Assembly: GCA_025642075.2 (NCBI GenBank)
Contig: JAODUO010000538.1
Location: 152,501-216,500 of the forward strand
Reading direction: 5' to 3'
Source of the DNA: Ridgeia piscesae
Taxonomy: Eukaryota > Annelida > Polychaeta > Sabellida > Siboglinidae
Length of the DNA stretch: 64,000 bases
The translations under genes were made by a program, and so were the position numbers. The notes under the pieces were generated by a model. The model saw only the letters and a list, made by a program, of their open reading frames with translations, was not told where the DNA came from and did no database searches. How positions within the stretch are numbered: the first letter of the stretch is position 1; each line of letters begins with the position of its first letter. Positions 15,201 through 25,244 of the stretch are shown here, piece by piece.

Positions 15201-18200
15201 GCTGTAGCATGTAGGTCTTGACATAAGGCAGATGGTGATTTAAGGTTCACACAGCCACTGATGGCCTGTAGGGTGTAGTGTCACTGTTTATTAGGGTTAT
15301 TAAAGTGAGAACTGAGAATGCACTGCAGAACAAGCATTTAAGGAGTTTGCTAACGGTGTCAAATGTCAATACTAGGTAAACGTGATTGACGTTACCAACT
15401 TACAGCGCACCCAAAACATTGAACTTGTCAACTTTTATTTTGATTCAAATGTATGTGGAACGATCCACAACTTGGGACACCCTTTATCAGCTTCACTTAT
15501 AACATTTTGACAACTGTACAAGTACATTTTGGTGGCTGGGGCCGTGCTGCAGTTCTTGTTCTACGTATGACCATCATAATTTCTTTGAATATGTATTTTT
15601 TTAATTCATGTAATTCTATCAAACTTTACAATATAATGTTTTACTAATTTCATTTCACACCACACAATGTATTTAGTGAAAACAAAGTTATGAACTGAAG
15701 TATTCAACTGAAGTATTTATTTAACTGAAGTATTATCAACCATGTTTACGGGAGAAATACAAAGCAGCCTGATACAATGTAACATTTTCTGTTGACACTT
15801 TTGCAAGTTACCAGAAATAATCGTCACACTGACTTATTAAGATGGTTTCAACAAACGTCAACTGCATATTTTATGACATTTCAATTGAGCTAATTGGTTT
15901 AAACATGACTGGATCTGATTTGCAAAGGGCTCATTCAACTGAGCCAGAAGTTTGAAAGGATAATCAAGAAAACAAATTGATTTATGCGTGCATACTGAAA
16001 TGTAACTGCATACTAAGAAAGGTAGTTTTTAATATTACTAGACAACTGATATGATGATCAGTTACTTGTAACTACATAAGTAATAATTAACAATGTTTAA
16101 AAAAAAATCATAATATTCAGCAGGCAAAATACAAACATTCATGATTCGAACATGCCTGATGACATAACAAGCAAAGTGTTGAAGTTTGTGGACGACACAA
16201 AAGTGTTTAGGAAAATTAAAAGTGATGCAGATAGACAGCATTTACAAGATGATCTTAATAAGTTGATAGAATGGTCTGAGAAGTGGCAAATGCTGTTTAA
16301 TTTTGGAAAGTGTAAGTGCCTTCACACAGGACATGGGAATGAAGATGCACAATATACAATGGGTGATACTGTACTAAATACTACCTTAAAGGAAAAGGAC
16401 TTAGGGTTAACTATTAGTGCTGACATGAAGGTATCAGAGCAGTGTGGAATTGCAGCAGCAAGGGAAACCAAATTTGGATTAATTAGGCGAAATATAGTGT
16501 ACAAAAAAGAACTAATAATACCGCTGTATAAAACAATAGTTAGGCCTCACTTAGAATATTGTATACAAGCATGGAGGCCATATCGCAAGAAGGATATTGA
16601 TATGCTAGAAAGAGTACAAAGGAGAGCAACCAAAATGATATCAAAACTCAGGAATATTAGTTATGAAATGCGTCTAAAAGAATGTGGCTTAACAACACTA
16701 GAAACCAGAAGATTGAGAGGAGATCATATTGAGGTTTTTAAAATATTGAATGGATATGAAAATATTGACAGAAATATTTTTTTCACAGTCAAGGAAGAGA
16801 GAAGGACTAGAGGACATGGAGTTACATTAGCAAAGAAGCAGTGTAGACTAGATATTAGAACATTTTCACAAAGAACAGTAAACGAATGGAACAGATTATC
16901 AGCTGATTGTGTAGGTGCTAGCAGTGTTAATATATTTAAGAAAACAAATTGATTTATGCGTGCATACTGAAATGTAACTGCATGCTAAGAAAGATAGTTT
17001 TTAATATTACTAGACAACTGATATGATGATCAGTTACTTGTAACTACATAAGTAATAATTAACAATGTTTAAAAAAAATCATAATATTTAGCAGGCAAAA
17101 TACAAACATTCATGATTCGAACATGCCTGTCACCTTCACAGATTTAATATGAATTTATGCAAAACTGCCTCTGTATGAATAAATTGCAGGGAACCTGCAA
17201 CGGCATGCAGCCTAACAATAACTTATGTTTACACCAGCACATACCATACATAACTCCATGTTCTATTTGGTATAACCATTTATTTCACAAGCATTATACA
17301 ATCTGACATAAGCACAAATAGCGGGTGGCCTTGTCAGTTGCACTGACCAGAAATGGCATCTGGCAAGGATGTGACACTAGTGTCATCTTGTCACCACAAG
17401 CCAGACAGCCTTTCATGTGACACGAACAATAGTCTGGCCTTTATACACAAGCGTCAACTTTGTTCTCTATCTCCACTGTGATCTTCACCTTCACAAAGGT
17501 AAAGGAACTGCCCCTGTGGGCTAGACTGACTCACATGCCATTGACTGGATGTGACATTGCACTTGCTACATGTGTTCTCTATTTTTAATACAATGTCTGA
17601 TGTTCTCATTATAGTAACTTTTAAGAAAATTCATAGGTTTTTTATTTTAAAATATATACACCCAAACCTTCTGGTATTATTTGAACTAACGAAAAATATG
17701 ATGAACATGTATGCGTTTATATTTTGTTTAATTGTATATATTTTGTGATTTATTTGACAAATTGATTGTTACTACCCCTACTTTGAAGTACCTGTGCTAA
17801 CCTTGATACCTTTGTGCTTCAAATAATTTAGTAAGCCTAAAGGGTTTCACAAAATTGCTTTAAGTACTACATTTTAATGGAAAATGTACTGTTTAAATCA
17901 AAGACAATGTTAATTCATTAGATAATAAATTAACACAAGCTTTCTGAATATTACAGATACTGTTGTGTAAACAATGTATTATTGGCAATGTTTCATCATT
18001 GAATATATATATATAAGAAGCCAAGAAAAATGCAAACTGGATGGCTCAATGTCATGAGAATGGATGGAAAAAGACGGGAGATCAGTGACGAGAGCTATGT
18101 GTTCCCTCGTGGACTCTAAGACTTGGTAGCACATTTATAACAAGTTACCCAAAGATAACCTCACAGAAGAATGCAAAAACAAGTTCTGCACTGAAGTCAA

Positions 18201-20730
18201 ACAGGTGGCCAAAGACAGACAGTGCTTCAGGCAGTACACTGTAACCTTCCAGTGGACCACCAGACACAGGCAGAATAGGTGCACGGTAGCTCGCTAGTGT
18301 GATGCTACACCAGGTAGTGTTGGCAACACTAATAAGGCATTTGGAAGAAGGTAGACTCACTAGATTTAATTTTGATATACACAATTCTGTAGTCCCTTCT
18401 ATGTGGTCAGGTGACCCCAGTGCCAAGTGAGGAAAATTAAACTAGAAAAGATTGTTTGATGGCTCCCAGAACTGGTGATCTCAATGTATAAAAGCACAAC
18501 TTCTATTTGACTCATGAGCTCGGCACACATCACTGCTGTTTCCAGTAAACTGTTAACAAACACAGGCTAATGTCCAGTGGATCTGGGACAGGATACTGGT
18601 AATTAATTTAAACAAGGATACAGAAAACTATAAATGGGTTCAACTCAACAAGCAGTCCTGTTGACTATATAAGTCATGCTCTCGTGGATCAAGCAACAAT
18701 GATACTGTCACACATTTAAATAAAGCTATCAATCAGAAATCTTAAATAGCACCTATGGTGTTTTACAAATAGCACAAGCATCAATACAATTTAAAACAAT
18801 AATATTATGCAGTGCGTGTATAGCTAAAGTAAAACTACACATGCATATCAAATGTCAAAAGAGTATGTCTGATATGATATTACGGAATACCTACAATATA
18901 AAAACAATAATTCATACATTTTCTGTGTATTATTATTATTTATATCCCATTCAACAATGACTAATTTGACCAGTAGCCTTGAGCATTCATATTTTCAAGA
19001 ATTCTTTTTGTGGATAGTTGTAAAGAGCCTGTCTAGCAGGAAGAAGGAATGCATGCATCTGAGTAATTATGGCTCTATATGGTTTATATATAAAATGACA
19101 TCAACCTAATAAATAGCAGAATATGGAATAAAATTAGATCCTGTTATGTATTACACAATGAGCTTTCCAAATAGTTTTGACTAAAATGGTCTTTGCCGGC
19201 ATACTGTAAAGTGTAACCGTTTTGTCTCTGAATTGCATTATCCAGAGCATTTTAACAGGTGACATTACTGTATGTGGAATTTGCGGCTTAAATGGCTTGA
19301 ATGCTTTTAAAATATTCTCTTGATCAATTAATATATCTATTTATTCTTAAATAAAAATATTTATTAATTTGTGACTTAATGTAGTTACCCAGGTACTTTA
19401 TTTCTGACACATTTGACACATAGTCTCATGATATTTTGAGAGTAACTCTGCAGTACTTATTTTATTCTATTTGTGCAAACAAGTTTAATTTTGGGAAATG
19501 TAACTGCCACTACACAGGACATGGGAATGAAGATGTACAATATATAATGGGTGGTGCTGTACTAAGTACTACCATAAAAGAAAAGGATTTAGGGTAAACT
19601 ATTAGTGCAGATATGAAAGTCTCAGAGGAGTCTGAGCAGTGTGGAATTGCAGCATCAAAGGGAAACCAAATTCTTGGATTAATTAGGGAAAATATAATGT
19701 ACAAGGAAAAAGAACTAATAACACTGCTGTACAAAACAATAGTTAGGCCTCATTTAATATATTGTACACAAGCATGAAGACCACATTGCGAGAAGGGTAT
19801 TGATATGCTAGAAAGAGTACCAAGGAGAGCAACCAAAATGATACAGAAACTCAGGGATATCAGTTATGAAATGTTTCTAGCCATCTAACTAGTGTTGATT
19901 CTCTAAGTGGCAATCTTGTTAAATCTTGTTACGTCGATTTGGGCATAATACTTGTAAACACAAGAAATCCACAATGTAAGTCAGAATGGCTAACTATGCT
20001 GGCAATATGTTACAGTACTATTAATTATGCAATGAGAGCCTAAATGTATCATATAAGGTGACTTCCTGGAAGGTAAACGTGAACAGTTGCCAGTCACCAA
20101 AACTGTTAACATAACTACATCAAGCAAATATTATAATGATGTGTTGGGACTAGGGTTTGTGAGCTTAAATCTGACCACTAACATTTACTGGTTTAGCATT
20201 TTTACCAAATGTTTTTAAATTAGTTTATAAACAATCCCAAATAAACTAACCTACTAATTACTGACAAAGTTCTGTGACTGTCAACTTTTTTGGCAATCAA
20301 ATGTTTTGTAATCAGTTAATAAAACTACCCTACATGAATTAATCCAATAATTACCAACGACAGTGAGTAAACTGTTATGTTTTGTTATATACATTAACAA
20401 TAACAGTCCTAACAGTTGTGTCCTACCGACGACTATCTCTATCACTATCCACTATCGCCGTCGGTATCATAATTTTTGACTTTGTTGTTGTATCTATTAC
20501 TAAGTCTAAGATTTGTGTTTACGTATTATTATTTCTACCAATCAGCAAAAACTGCTTATAATAATGTAGACAGATTACTTCACCGAATTGTCTCAAACCA
20601 TTCCATCGATATGAATAATGAAATTGTTTACATGACGGTCAGCGGAAAAGTCGTAAGTTCGCACCGTATTGTAAGACAACCTACCTTCATTTGTGAAGAG
20701 ACCCCATAGTTTGGAGAAAAATAATCCCAT
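9271..20730 (-). CDS. ARL5: ADP-ribosylation factor-like protein 5 (ARL5), 6 exons
   Basis: Minus-strand exons are 20730-20685, 13807-13747, 11533-11386, 10598-10515, 9982-9831 and 9316-9271, with consistent phases, giving 178 aa (human ARL5A/B about 179). ARL5 is an Arf-family GTPase at the trans-Golgi that recruits the GARP tether. Visible features: Gly2 after MGLFFSKLW (N-myristoylation site), P-loop GLDNAGKT (residues 23-30), switch I region with [10 protein letters not shown], switch II WDIGGQE (65-71), NKQD (125-128), and the C-terminus [14 protein letters not shown]. The [16 protein letters not shown] segment is characteristic of ARL5 rather than ARF1 or ARL8. Introns 1 (6.9 kb) and 2 (2.2 kb) are loaded with repeats. 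Exon 3 begins inside a 27-bp array that copies its own splice acceptor. The ARL5A/B split is not resolved. Confidence 0.95.
11515..11784 (-). repeat. 27-bp array built from ARL5 exon-3 acceptor, about 10 units
   Basis: Read on the minus strand, each unit is close to TGTTGTAG|TTTGATGAACGA followed by RGTGGTG. Unit 1 (11515-11541) contains the real intron-2/exon-3 junction and the codons for FLMNEVV. Units 2 and 3 (to 11595) are 27 bp, unit 4 is 26 bp (one base lost), units 5-9 are 27 bp, and unit 10 is degenerate. The whole array lies in intron 2 immediately upstream of exon 3. Confidence 0.95.
11820..12065 (-). repeat. Degenerate extension of the exon-3-derived array
   Basis: Longer units of about 37-45 bp still carry CATCTCATTCATCAAA and ACAACATATCCAAAAA blocks. 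They look like decayed, internally expanded relatives of the 27-bp unit. Confidence 0.6.
12468..12598. repeat. 12-bp minisatellite, unit CATCTCCCACTA, about 11 copies
   Basis: Nearly perfect tandem copies in ARL5 intron 2. The frames it opens (repeating PTTS or GDVV) are not genes. Confidence 0.95.
13401..13693 (-). mobile_element. hAT-type MITE, copy 1 (inverted)
   Basis: It begins CAGGGCTTTAAGCAGG and ends GCATAAACCTATG, which is an inverted copy of the termini at 62221-62489. The interior shares TGTTAACTGTTAAGCCAGTT and the CATCCACC/ACGGGTGG blocks. The copy is diverged and its target duplication is not clear. It lies in ARL5 intron 2. Confidence 0.7.
14577..14853 (+). mobile_element. hAT-type MITE, copy 2
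   Basis: It starts CATAGCTTTATGCAGAGACC and ends GCATAAAGGCCTG, matching 62221-62489 along its whole length. The flanks are GTGGGCTTA on the left and GTGGGCTA on the right, an 8-bp duplication with one extra base. It lies in ARL5 intron 1. Confidence 0.8.
15966..16158 (+). repeat. Left copy of a roughly 190-bp direct repeat
   Basis: It runs from AAGAAAACAAATTGATTTAT to GATTCGAACATGCCTG and is nearly identical to 16938-17129, with only a few differences over about 190 bp. The pair brackets the LINE fragment. Confidence 0.9.
16152..16952 (+). pseudogene. CR1-like LINE fragment (C-terminal RT), truncated at both ends
   Basis: An open frame of 266 codons holds the second half of a LINE reverse transcriptase: [12 protein letters not shown] (the catalytic AD-D box with A changed to V), then [59 protein letters not shown] and the C-terminal RTVNEWNRL. 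The N-terminal RT and endonuclease are missing, and so is any 3' UTR or tail: the frame stops within the flanking direct repeat. It lies in ARL5 intron 1. It is well preserved compared with its sibling at 19481-19880, which suggests recent insertion. Not expected to be functional. Confidence 0.85.
16938..17129 (+). repeat. Right copy of the roughly 190-bp direct repeat
   Basis: Partner of 15966-16158. Differences include CATGCTAAGAAAGATAG against CATACTAAGAAAGGTAG, and one A fewer in the A run. Confidence 0.9.
17130..19480. other. ARL5 intron 1, middle part
   Basis: Mostly unassigned AT-rich sequence. A coding-like remnant on the + strand at about 18145-18300 ([20 protein letters not shown]) is not recognised and has stops around it. 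Confidence 0.4.
19481..19880 (+). pseudogene. Decayed sibling of the 16152-16952 LINE
   Basis: The nucleotide sequence from TTTAATTTTGGGAAATGTAA to GATATCAGTTATGAAATG parallels 16300-16670 closely, but carries stops (for example TTAGGGTAAACTATTAG), a small in-frame duplication (GAGGAGTCTGAGCAG) and frameshifts. It belongs to the same CR1-like family and orientation, in ARL5 intron 1. Confidence 0.85.
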
Positions 20731-21180
20731 TTCTTCGCCGCCAATAAGTCCTATAAAAATAAATTAACCTAACTCATAAACGTTCTTGGTACATCATTCA
20801 CACTATCTGTCGTATGAGCACGTATTGAACGGAAATTTAAAGAAAACGTTGAAGGAAACTTAATCCGTCACAGTTTTGGCCACCTTTCTCCCGGATATAT
20901 TTACGGCGCATGCGTACTTGCGCAGAAATTGTCACCATAACATGCCACGATCGCAGCCTTGTTCATCATACATCACTGAGATTGCAACCGAATGACGGTT
21001 GGCATACTGCAATTGCCGTATTTATGTAACGTAACAATGGTGATCATTCTAAAAAAGTGAACATATGGGGAGGACAGATTGAATCACCAGAGTGGTGTTT
21101 ATAGTTTTGGAGAATGCAGGGCTAAGAGTTATGGCGAAGTGCGGAGTTAAGGAATACATATACAAATACATTTTATACAT
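20731..21180 (-). promoter_or_regulatory. ARL5 upstream/promoter region
   Basis: The bases upstream of the ARL5 start codon (minus strand) are less AT-rich than the surroundings. GCGCATGCGT at 20906-20915 resembles an NRF1 site and lies about 180 bp from the ATG. No TATA box is evident. Confidence 0.4.
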
Positions 21181-21499
21181 TTATTTTTATTTCAGATAAA
21201 AAGCCATATACAATTGATACATACATTAGCACATCTAAGTAGCCTATAAAAGATCAAATATGTTAAAAATGAATAGATAAAAAATAAATAAGGCTATAAG
21301 TTAGATAAATGCAAAATTGTAGAAAATCAGATAAAATAATGAGCAGTATACAGGAAGTGGTGGTATAATAAATATGCAATTAATTCTTGTAAATAAACAC
21401 CGTTTGAAAAATAAGTTATATAAACAACTTACTAACTTTATAAATATATATAATAAAAAATAAATAATAATAAAGTTATATGCGAGACATGATGACTAT

Positions 21500-22811
21500 C
21501 TTACAAATTTACTGTGTACAACGAATTTGCCCAGCTAATCCACATAGGACCATTTACTATTTCAAAGCAATTGTACATAACCGTAATGAAGTCATTATTT
21601 ATGTTAAAAATGCTTTTTTTAAACCATAAATGTTCTTACGCAATAGGGCGTCAAATGTATCAATAGCATTATTAGCAAACATACTACTCGCGCTGTCCCG
21701 TCGGCTATATCCAAAAATCCGTCTATGTATTGTTGTAGGCAACTTTAGTTTTTAAATAAGAGCCCTTATTAAAGTTAACCCATAATTGGCAACAATAAGT
21801 TGTAGAGCAATATGCATGAAACAGACGTAGTTTAACACCCACGGAACAGTGGTGAAATTTTCTGATAATGCTATTAGATGTAGCATAAAAATTACGAAGA
21901 TGTCTCAAAATATTTCCGTCATCTTTCAGGTCATTGCATATTATCACACCTAAATATATTGCTTCTTTGACATATGCAAGCTTGTTTACGTTCATATATA
22001 TATTTGGACATTTCAGGTTAAAGCTACGTGGTTTGAAGACCGTACATTTCGACTTGATAGAGTTATATTCAACATCATTTTCAAGACCAAACTTTGCACA
22101 TATGTTCAGCAAACCCAGAAGCCCACTAGGACTGGGAGACATAACACATATGTCATCAGCATAGAACACATAATTAATGCAGCAGTTGTGTATGTGGCAA
22201 CCTATACCAGCACTATTTAGCATATTGCTCAGATCATGTATACGATAAATAAATATGGGACAAAATCCCACCTTGTCAAACACCATTCAAAACATTATAA
22301 AGTATGATGTTTGGGTTTTGTACCAGTACAACAGGATACGGATAAATACAACAGGCACACCTCGATTAAGAAATTTTCTAAAAATCGTCCAGTGATTGAC
22401 TCTGTCAAATGCTTTTGAAGCGTCTAGAAAGCATAAATACACCGGGCTATTGTTACTTTTATAGTACTGAATAATTTTTTTAAAGCAAATATACAGTGGT
22501 AAGTGTCCCTTCTTAAATCCAAACTGATTGTCGGTTGTATTAAGATATGGTGTCAAAAGTTCCATCAATATAATTTCAAATATAATTGAGGCAACAGTGA
22601 CAAGCGCAATTGGTCTGTAGTTATTTGTGTTGCTCGTGTCTCCAGACTTATTTTCTATCAATGCAATTATAATAGTTTTCATAAAGTTATCAAGTAGATG
22701 ACCATGATAAATCACTCTATTATAGAAAATGGACAACAGTATAGTTATGCGCCTATCTGAATGAATAAAATAATGTAGCCTGCATGGGGCTGGGCTTACC
22801 GGAAAAAGCAC
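21500..22811 (-). pseudogene. Non-LTR retrotransposon RT remnant (Jockey-superfamily-like)
   Basis: Minus-strand frames 22811-22287 and 22286-21723 are adjacent pieces of one reverse transcriptase. Visible blocks are NNYRPIALVTVASIIFE, FGFKKGH, LCFLDASKAFDRVNHW (catalytic Asp), NYVFYADDICVMSPSP (YADD box) and AIYLGVIICNDLKDDG. Reading continues to about 21600 with RIFGYSRRDSASSMFANNA before a frameshift. The VPQGG block is lost at the junction near 22286, where the sequence reads VGFCPIFIYRIHDL. AT-rich sequence at 21180-21500 is its likely 3' end. It is a different family from the elements at 576-2564 and 16152-16952. Confidence 0.85.
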
Positions 22812-22924
22812 AATTTAGATATACAATACATGTATCGTTGGTGTGAGACAAAGGTGCGCCTTACGGTTAGCGAACGTGGAAACTTTTGCGTAGATGTTAA
22901 GTTTCACCAAGGTCGGAGCTACAT

Positions 22925-22970
22925 CAGTGGTTCCCAAACTACTTCTCTCTGCGTACCCCCTGATGTTTGA
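22925..22970 (+). mobile_element. Possible hAT terminus
   Basis: CAGTGGTTCCCAAACT followed by CTCTGCGTACCCCCTGATG resembles the terminal inverted repeat of Charlie-type hAT elements. The matching second end was not found. Confidence 0.35.
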
Positions 22971-23389
22971 GACGATCGTTTATCATGTATATGGTCCCCA
23001 ATCTTTCTAACATAAAATGTAGACCTATAATAATTGTATATATATATTTTTTTTAATAGTCAACAATCAATTCAGCGATAACACGTTTTATTAAGGATAT
23101 GAACGTACGTGTACACCGAATTTATAACGCAAAACACATGAACATTTGGGAGAAACAGTCTAGGGTAGGCAAATCCGGAGATTATTTTGTTTTCGATCGA
23201 TAACTCGGGACTGAAGCTCATTCTTCGTGTTGAGCCATGCCAATAATCCATGTCCACATAAACAGGTGGACGTAAGATCGACAATGAATGAATGATCTCA
23301 TCTATACATCATGCAGAGACGGAGACATGCCCATCACATACGATAACGTTGGTATCAAGAGTGATACGGTACGTGGAGATGACTCCATT

Positions 23390-23394
<5 letters not shown>

Positions 23395-23453
<59 letters not shown>
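23395..23453. repeat. (AT)n microsatellite
   Basis: About 29 AT units. Confidence 0.95.
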
Positions 23454-23456
<3 letters not shown>

Positions 23457-23493
23457 TCTGCACAAGTTGCCTTTACACGCTTTAGTGAACATC

Positions 23494-23999
23494 AAACGCA
23501 GCGCTGGTAAGGAGATCAAACAGAGATGGGAAGAAATTCAATGGAGTGTTGTGCGACAGGAGGGTGCTAGTGAAGTTGAAGGAAAACATTCATAAAACAC
23601 TATCAGGCAAACAATATGTTGTATAGGCTGAGACCTGGGAAACGAGCAAGGGACAATACAAGCTAGGATAGAAACGCATGAGCTGGGAATGCTGAAGAGG
23701 ATGTGTGGAGTACCGAAGAAAGATCAAATCCGAAACGAATATGCATATGTGTATTAGAGGAACAACAACAGTAACAAAAGTATCCAAACTATAACCGATA
23801 AACGACTGAAATGGTATGGGCATGTGATGGAAATAGAAGATGAGCACATGTATAGCGAAAAGAGTGCTAAAAGCAGATACCACGCACGACAAATAGGACA
23901 ACCAAAAAAGAGATGGAAAGACACTATGTCGTGCAGAAGAGACATGGAAAGCAGGCGAGGTGACGGACAGGGCGGCATAGAGAAAGAAAATTGCCAGCC
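23494..23999 (+). pseudogene. RTE/Craig-like LINE 3' coding remnant
   Basis: Broken frames on the + strand carry DGKKFNGVLCDRRV, HELGMLKRMCGVPKKDQIRN, DKRLKWYGHVMEIEDEHM and GQPKKRWKDTM. These match the conserved tail of RTE-clade elements (MRMLRxxCGV, LxWxGHVxR, RPKKRWKD). There is a stop after NEYAYVY and further frameshifts. It is directly followed by the ACTC microsatellite. Confidence 0.85.
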
Positions 24000-24003
24000 A
24001 CAT

Positions 24004-24270
24004 ACTCACTCACTCACTCACTCACTCACTCACTCACTCACTCACTCACTCACTCACTCACTCACTCACTCACTCACTCACTCACTCACTCACTCACTCA
24101 CTCACTCACTCACTCACTCACTCACTCACTCACTCACTCACTCACTCACTCACTCACTCACTCACTCACTCACTCACTCACTCACTCACTCACTCACTCA
24201 CTCACTCACTCACTCACTCACTCACTCACTCACTCACTCACCCACTCACTCACTCACTCACTCACCCACT
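24004..24270. repeat. (ACTC)n tetranucleotide array, about 66 copies
   Basis: Nearly perfect over 265 bp. It begins exactly at the end of the RTE-like remnant, so it may have grown from that element's tail. The long THSL-repeat frames over it are artefacts. Confidence 0.95.
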
Positions 24271-25000
24271 CATCCCGTATGCGGGAGTCAACGGGGTGCA
24301 GTGGTAGACACTTTCACAGACAGCGCTTTACATCTCTCTTTCATTCGTTGTGCTTATCAAGTCTGAGTGTGTGACCTGTCTAGGTTTGTCCCTGTTCTCT
24401 TCCCGGGACTTCTCCGTCACCTGCGTCTTTTACCTTCTACCTGTGGTCCTGGACAAACAGGTGTATCCAAACCAAAAGACGGCGCAGCGCTTCTTTACTT
24501 ATGACAACGGCGCTTGAGCTCTCGCTAAGACAAATCTATTTGTTGCCTGACATAGTCAATGATTTTGTGCCCATTAATTGTAGAAGATGTTCAATAGCTT
24601 CCTGTAGTATTTCGTTTCATATGCTTAGAATCTCCATTCTGTGCCTAACGCCAGTGTCCAGCTCCCGTAAAGGCCTACGGAGATCACAAGTGACTGTTTT
24701 TTACGGGTAATCTTAAAAGTGTTGCTCAAGCGTCATGCTGAGGATGTGGGGGCAATTAAGTCTTGTTCTAATCTCTTAATTTAACTGAGTATGGAGAACT
24801 TTATGCATTTCAAACATACGTCGACTCTATTTTGGACAAATATTATTACTGGACAAACATTTTCTCGATCGGAGGTGACATATGAAATTATCTATAGGCG
24901 TCCGATCAATTTATTATCGCATCTAGCGGCTCAACAAGGAACCATGTTACTGAGGTGTCCAGCAGGCTTACTATGTTTAGATCATGTTTCGTCATCATCA
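24271..25000. other. Region between the ACTC array and the CFAP221 promoter
   Basis: No gene or repeat family recognised. GC content rises towards the CFAP221 start. Confidence 0.4.
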
Positions 25001-25005
25001 CGACC

Positions 25006-25015
25006 ACCGGAAGTG
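25006..25015 (+). promoter_or_regulatory. ETS-like site ACCGGAAGTG upstream of CFAP221
   Basis: Matches the core ETS consensus, 230 bp before the CFAP221 start codon. Motif match only. Confidence 0.35.
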
Positions 25016-25033
25016 CTCCGTTGGGTTCGGTTC

Positions 25034-25046
25034 GTTACATGGCAAC
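25034..25046 (+). promoter_or_regulatory. Candidate RFX X-box upstream of CFAP221
   Basis: GTTACATGGCAAC reads as the two RFX half sites GTTAC(A) and GGCAAC with a one-base spacer, one mismatch to GTNRCC-N-RGYAAC. It lies 199 bp before the start codon of a ciliary gene, where X-boxes are expected. Confidence 0.5.
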
Positions 25047-25244
25047 AGAGCTAAGCAGCTCCAAAATATGCATTGGCGCTCTAAGAAATCTGGAAAAATA
25101 CGACAAATGTGGAATCGGGGTTAACAGTTCAAATGTCAGCGCCTACATGTAGTCTAAAACTAAAATGGGAAACCTTTCTGACCTGAATTACTTACTTTTG
25201 TTTTAGCGTTTACAACGAAATTGTAAGTTTGTGTACATCTACAA

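Noticed and set aside
20476..20709. 77-codon + strand frame
   Set aside because: Covers ARL5 exon 1 in antisense; no similarity seen.
23824..24374. Frames of 180 and 127 codons rich in THSL
   Set aside because: The ACTC microsatellite; only the first part is a LINE remnant.
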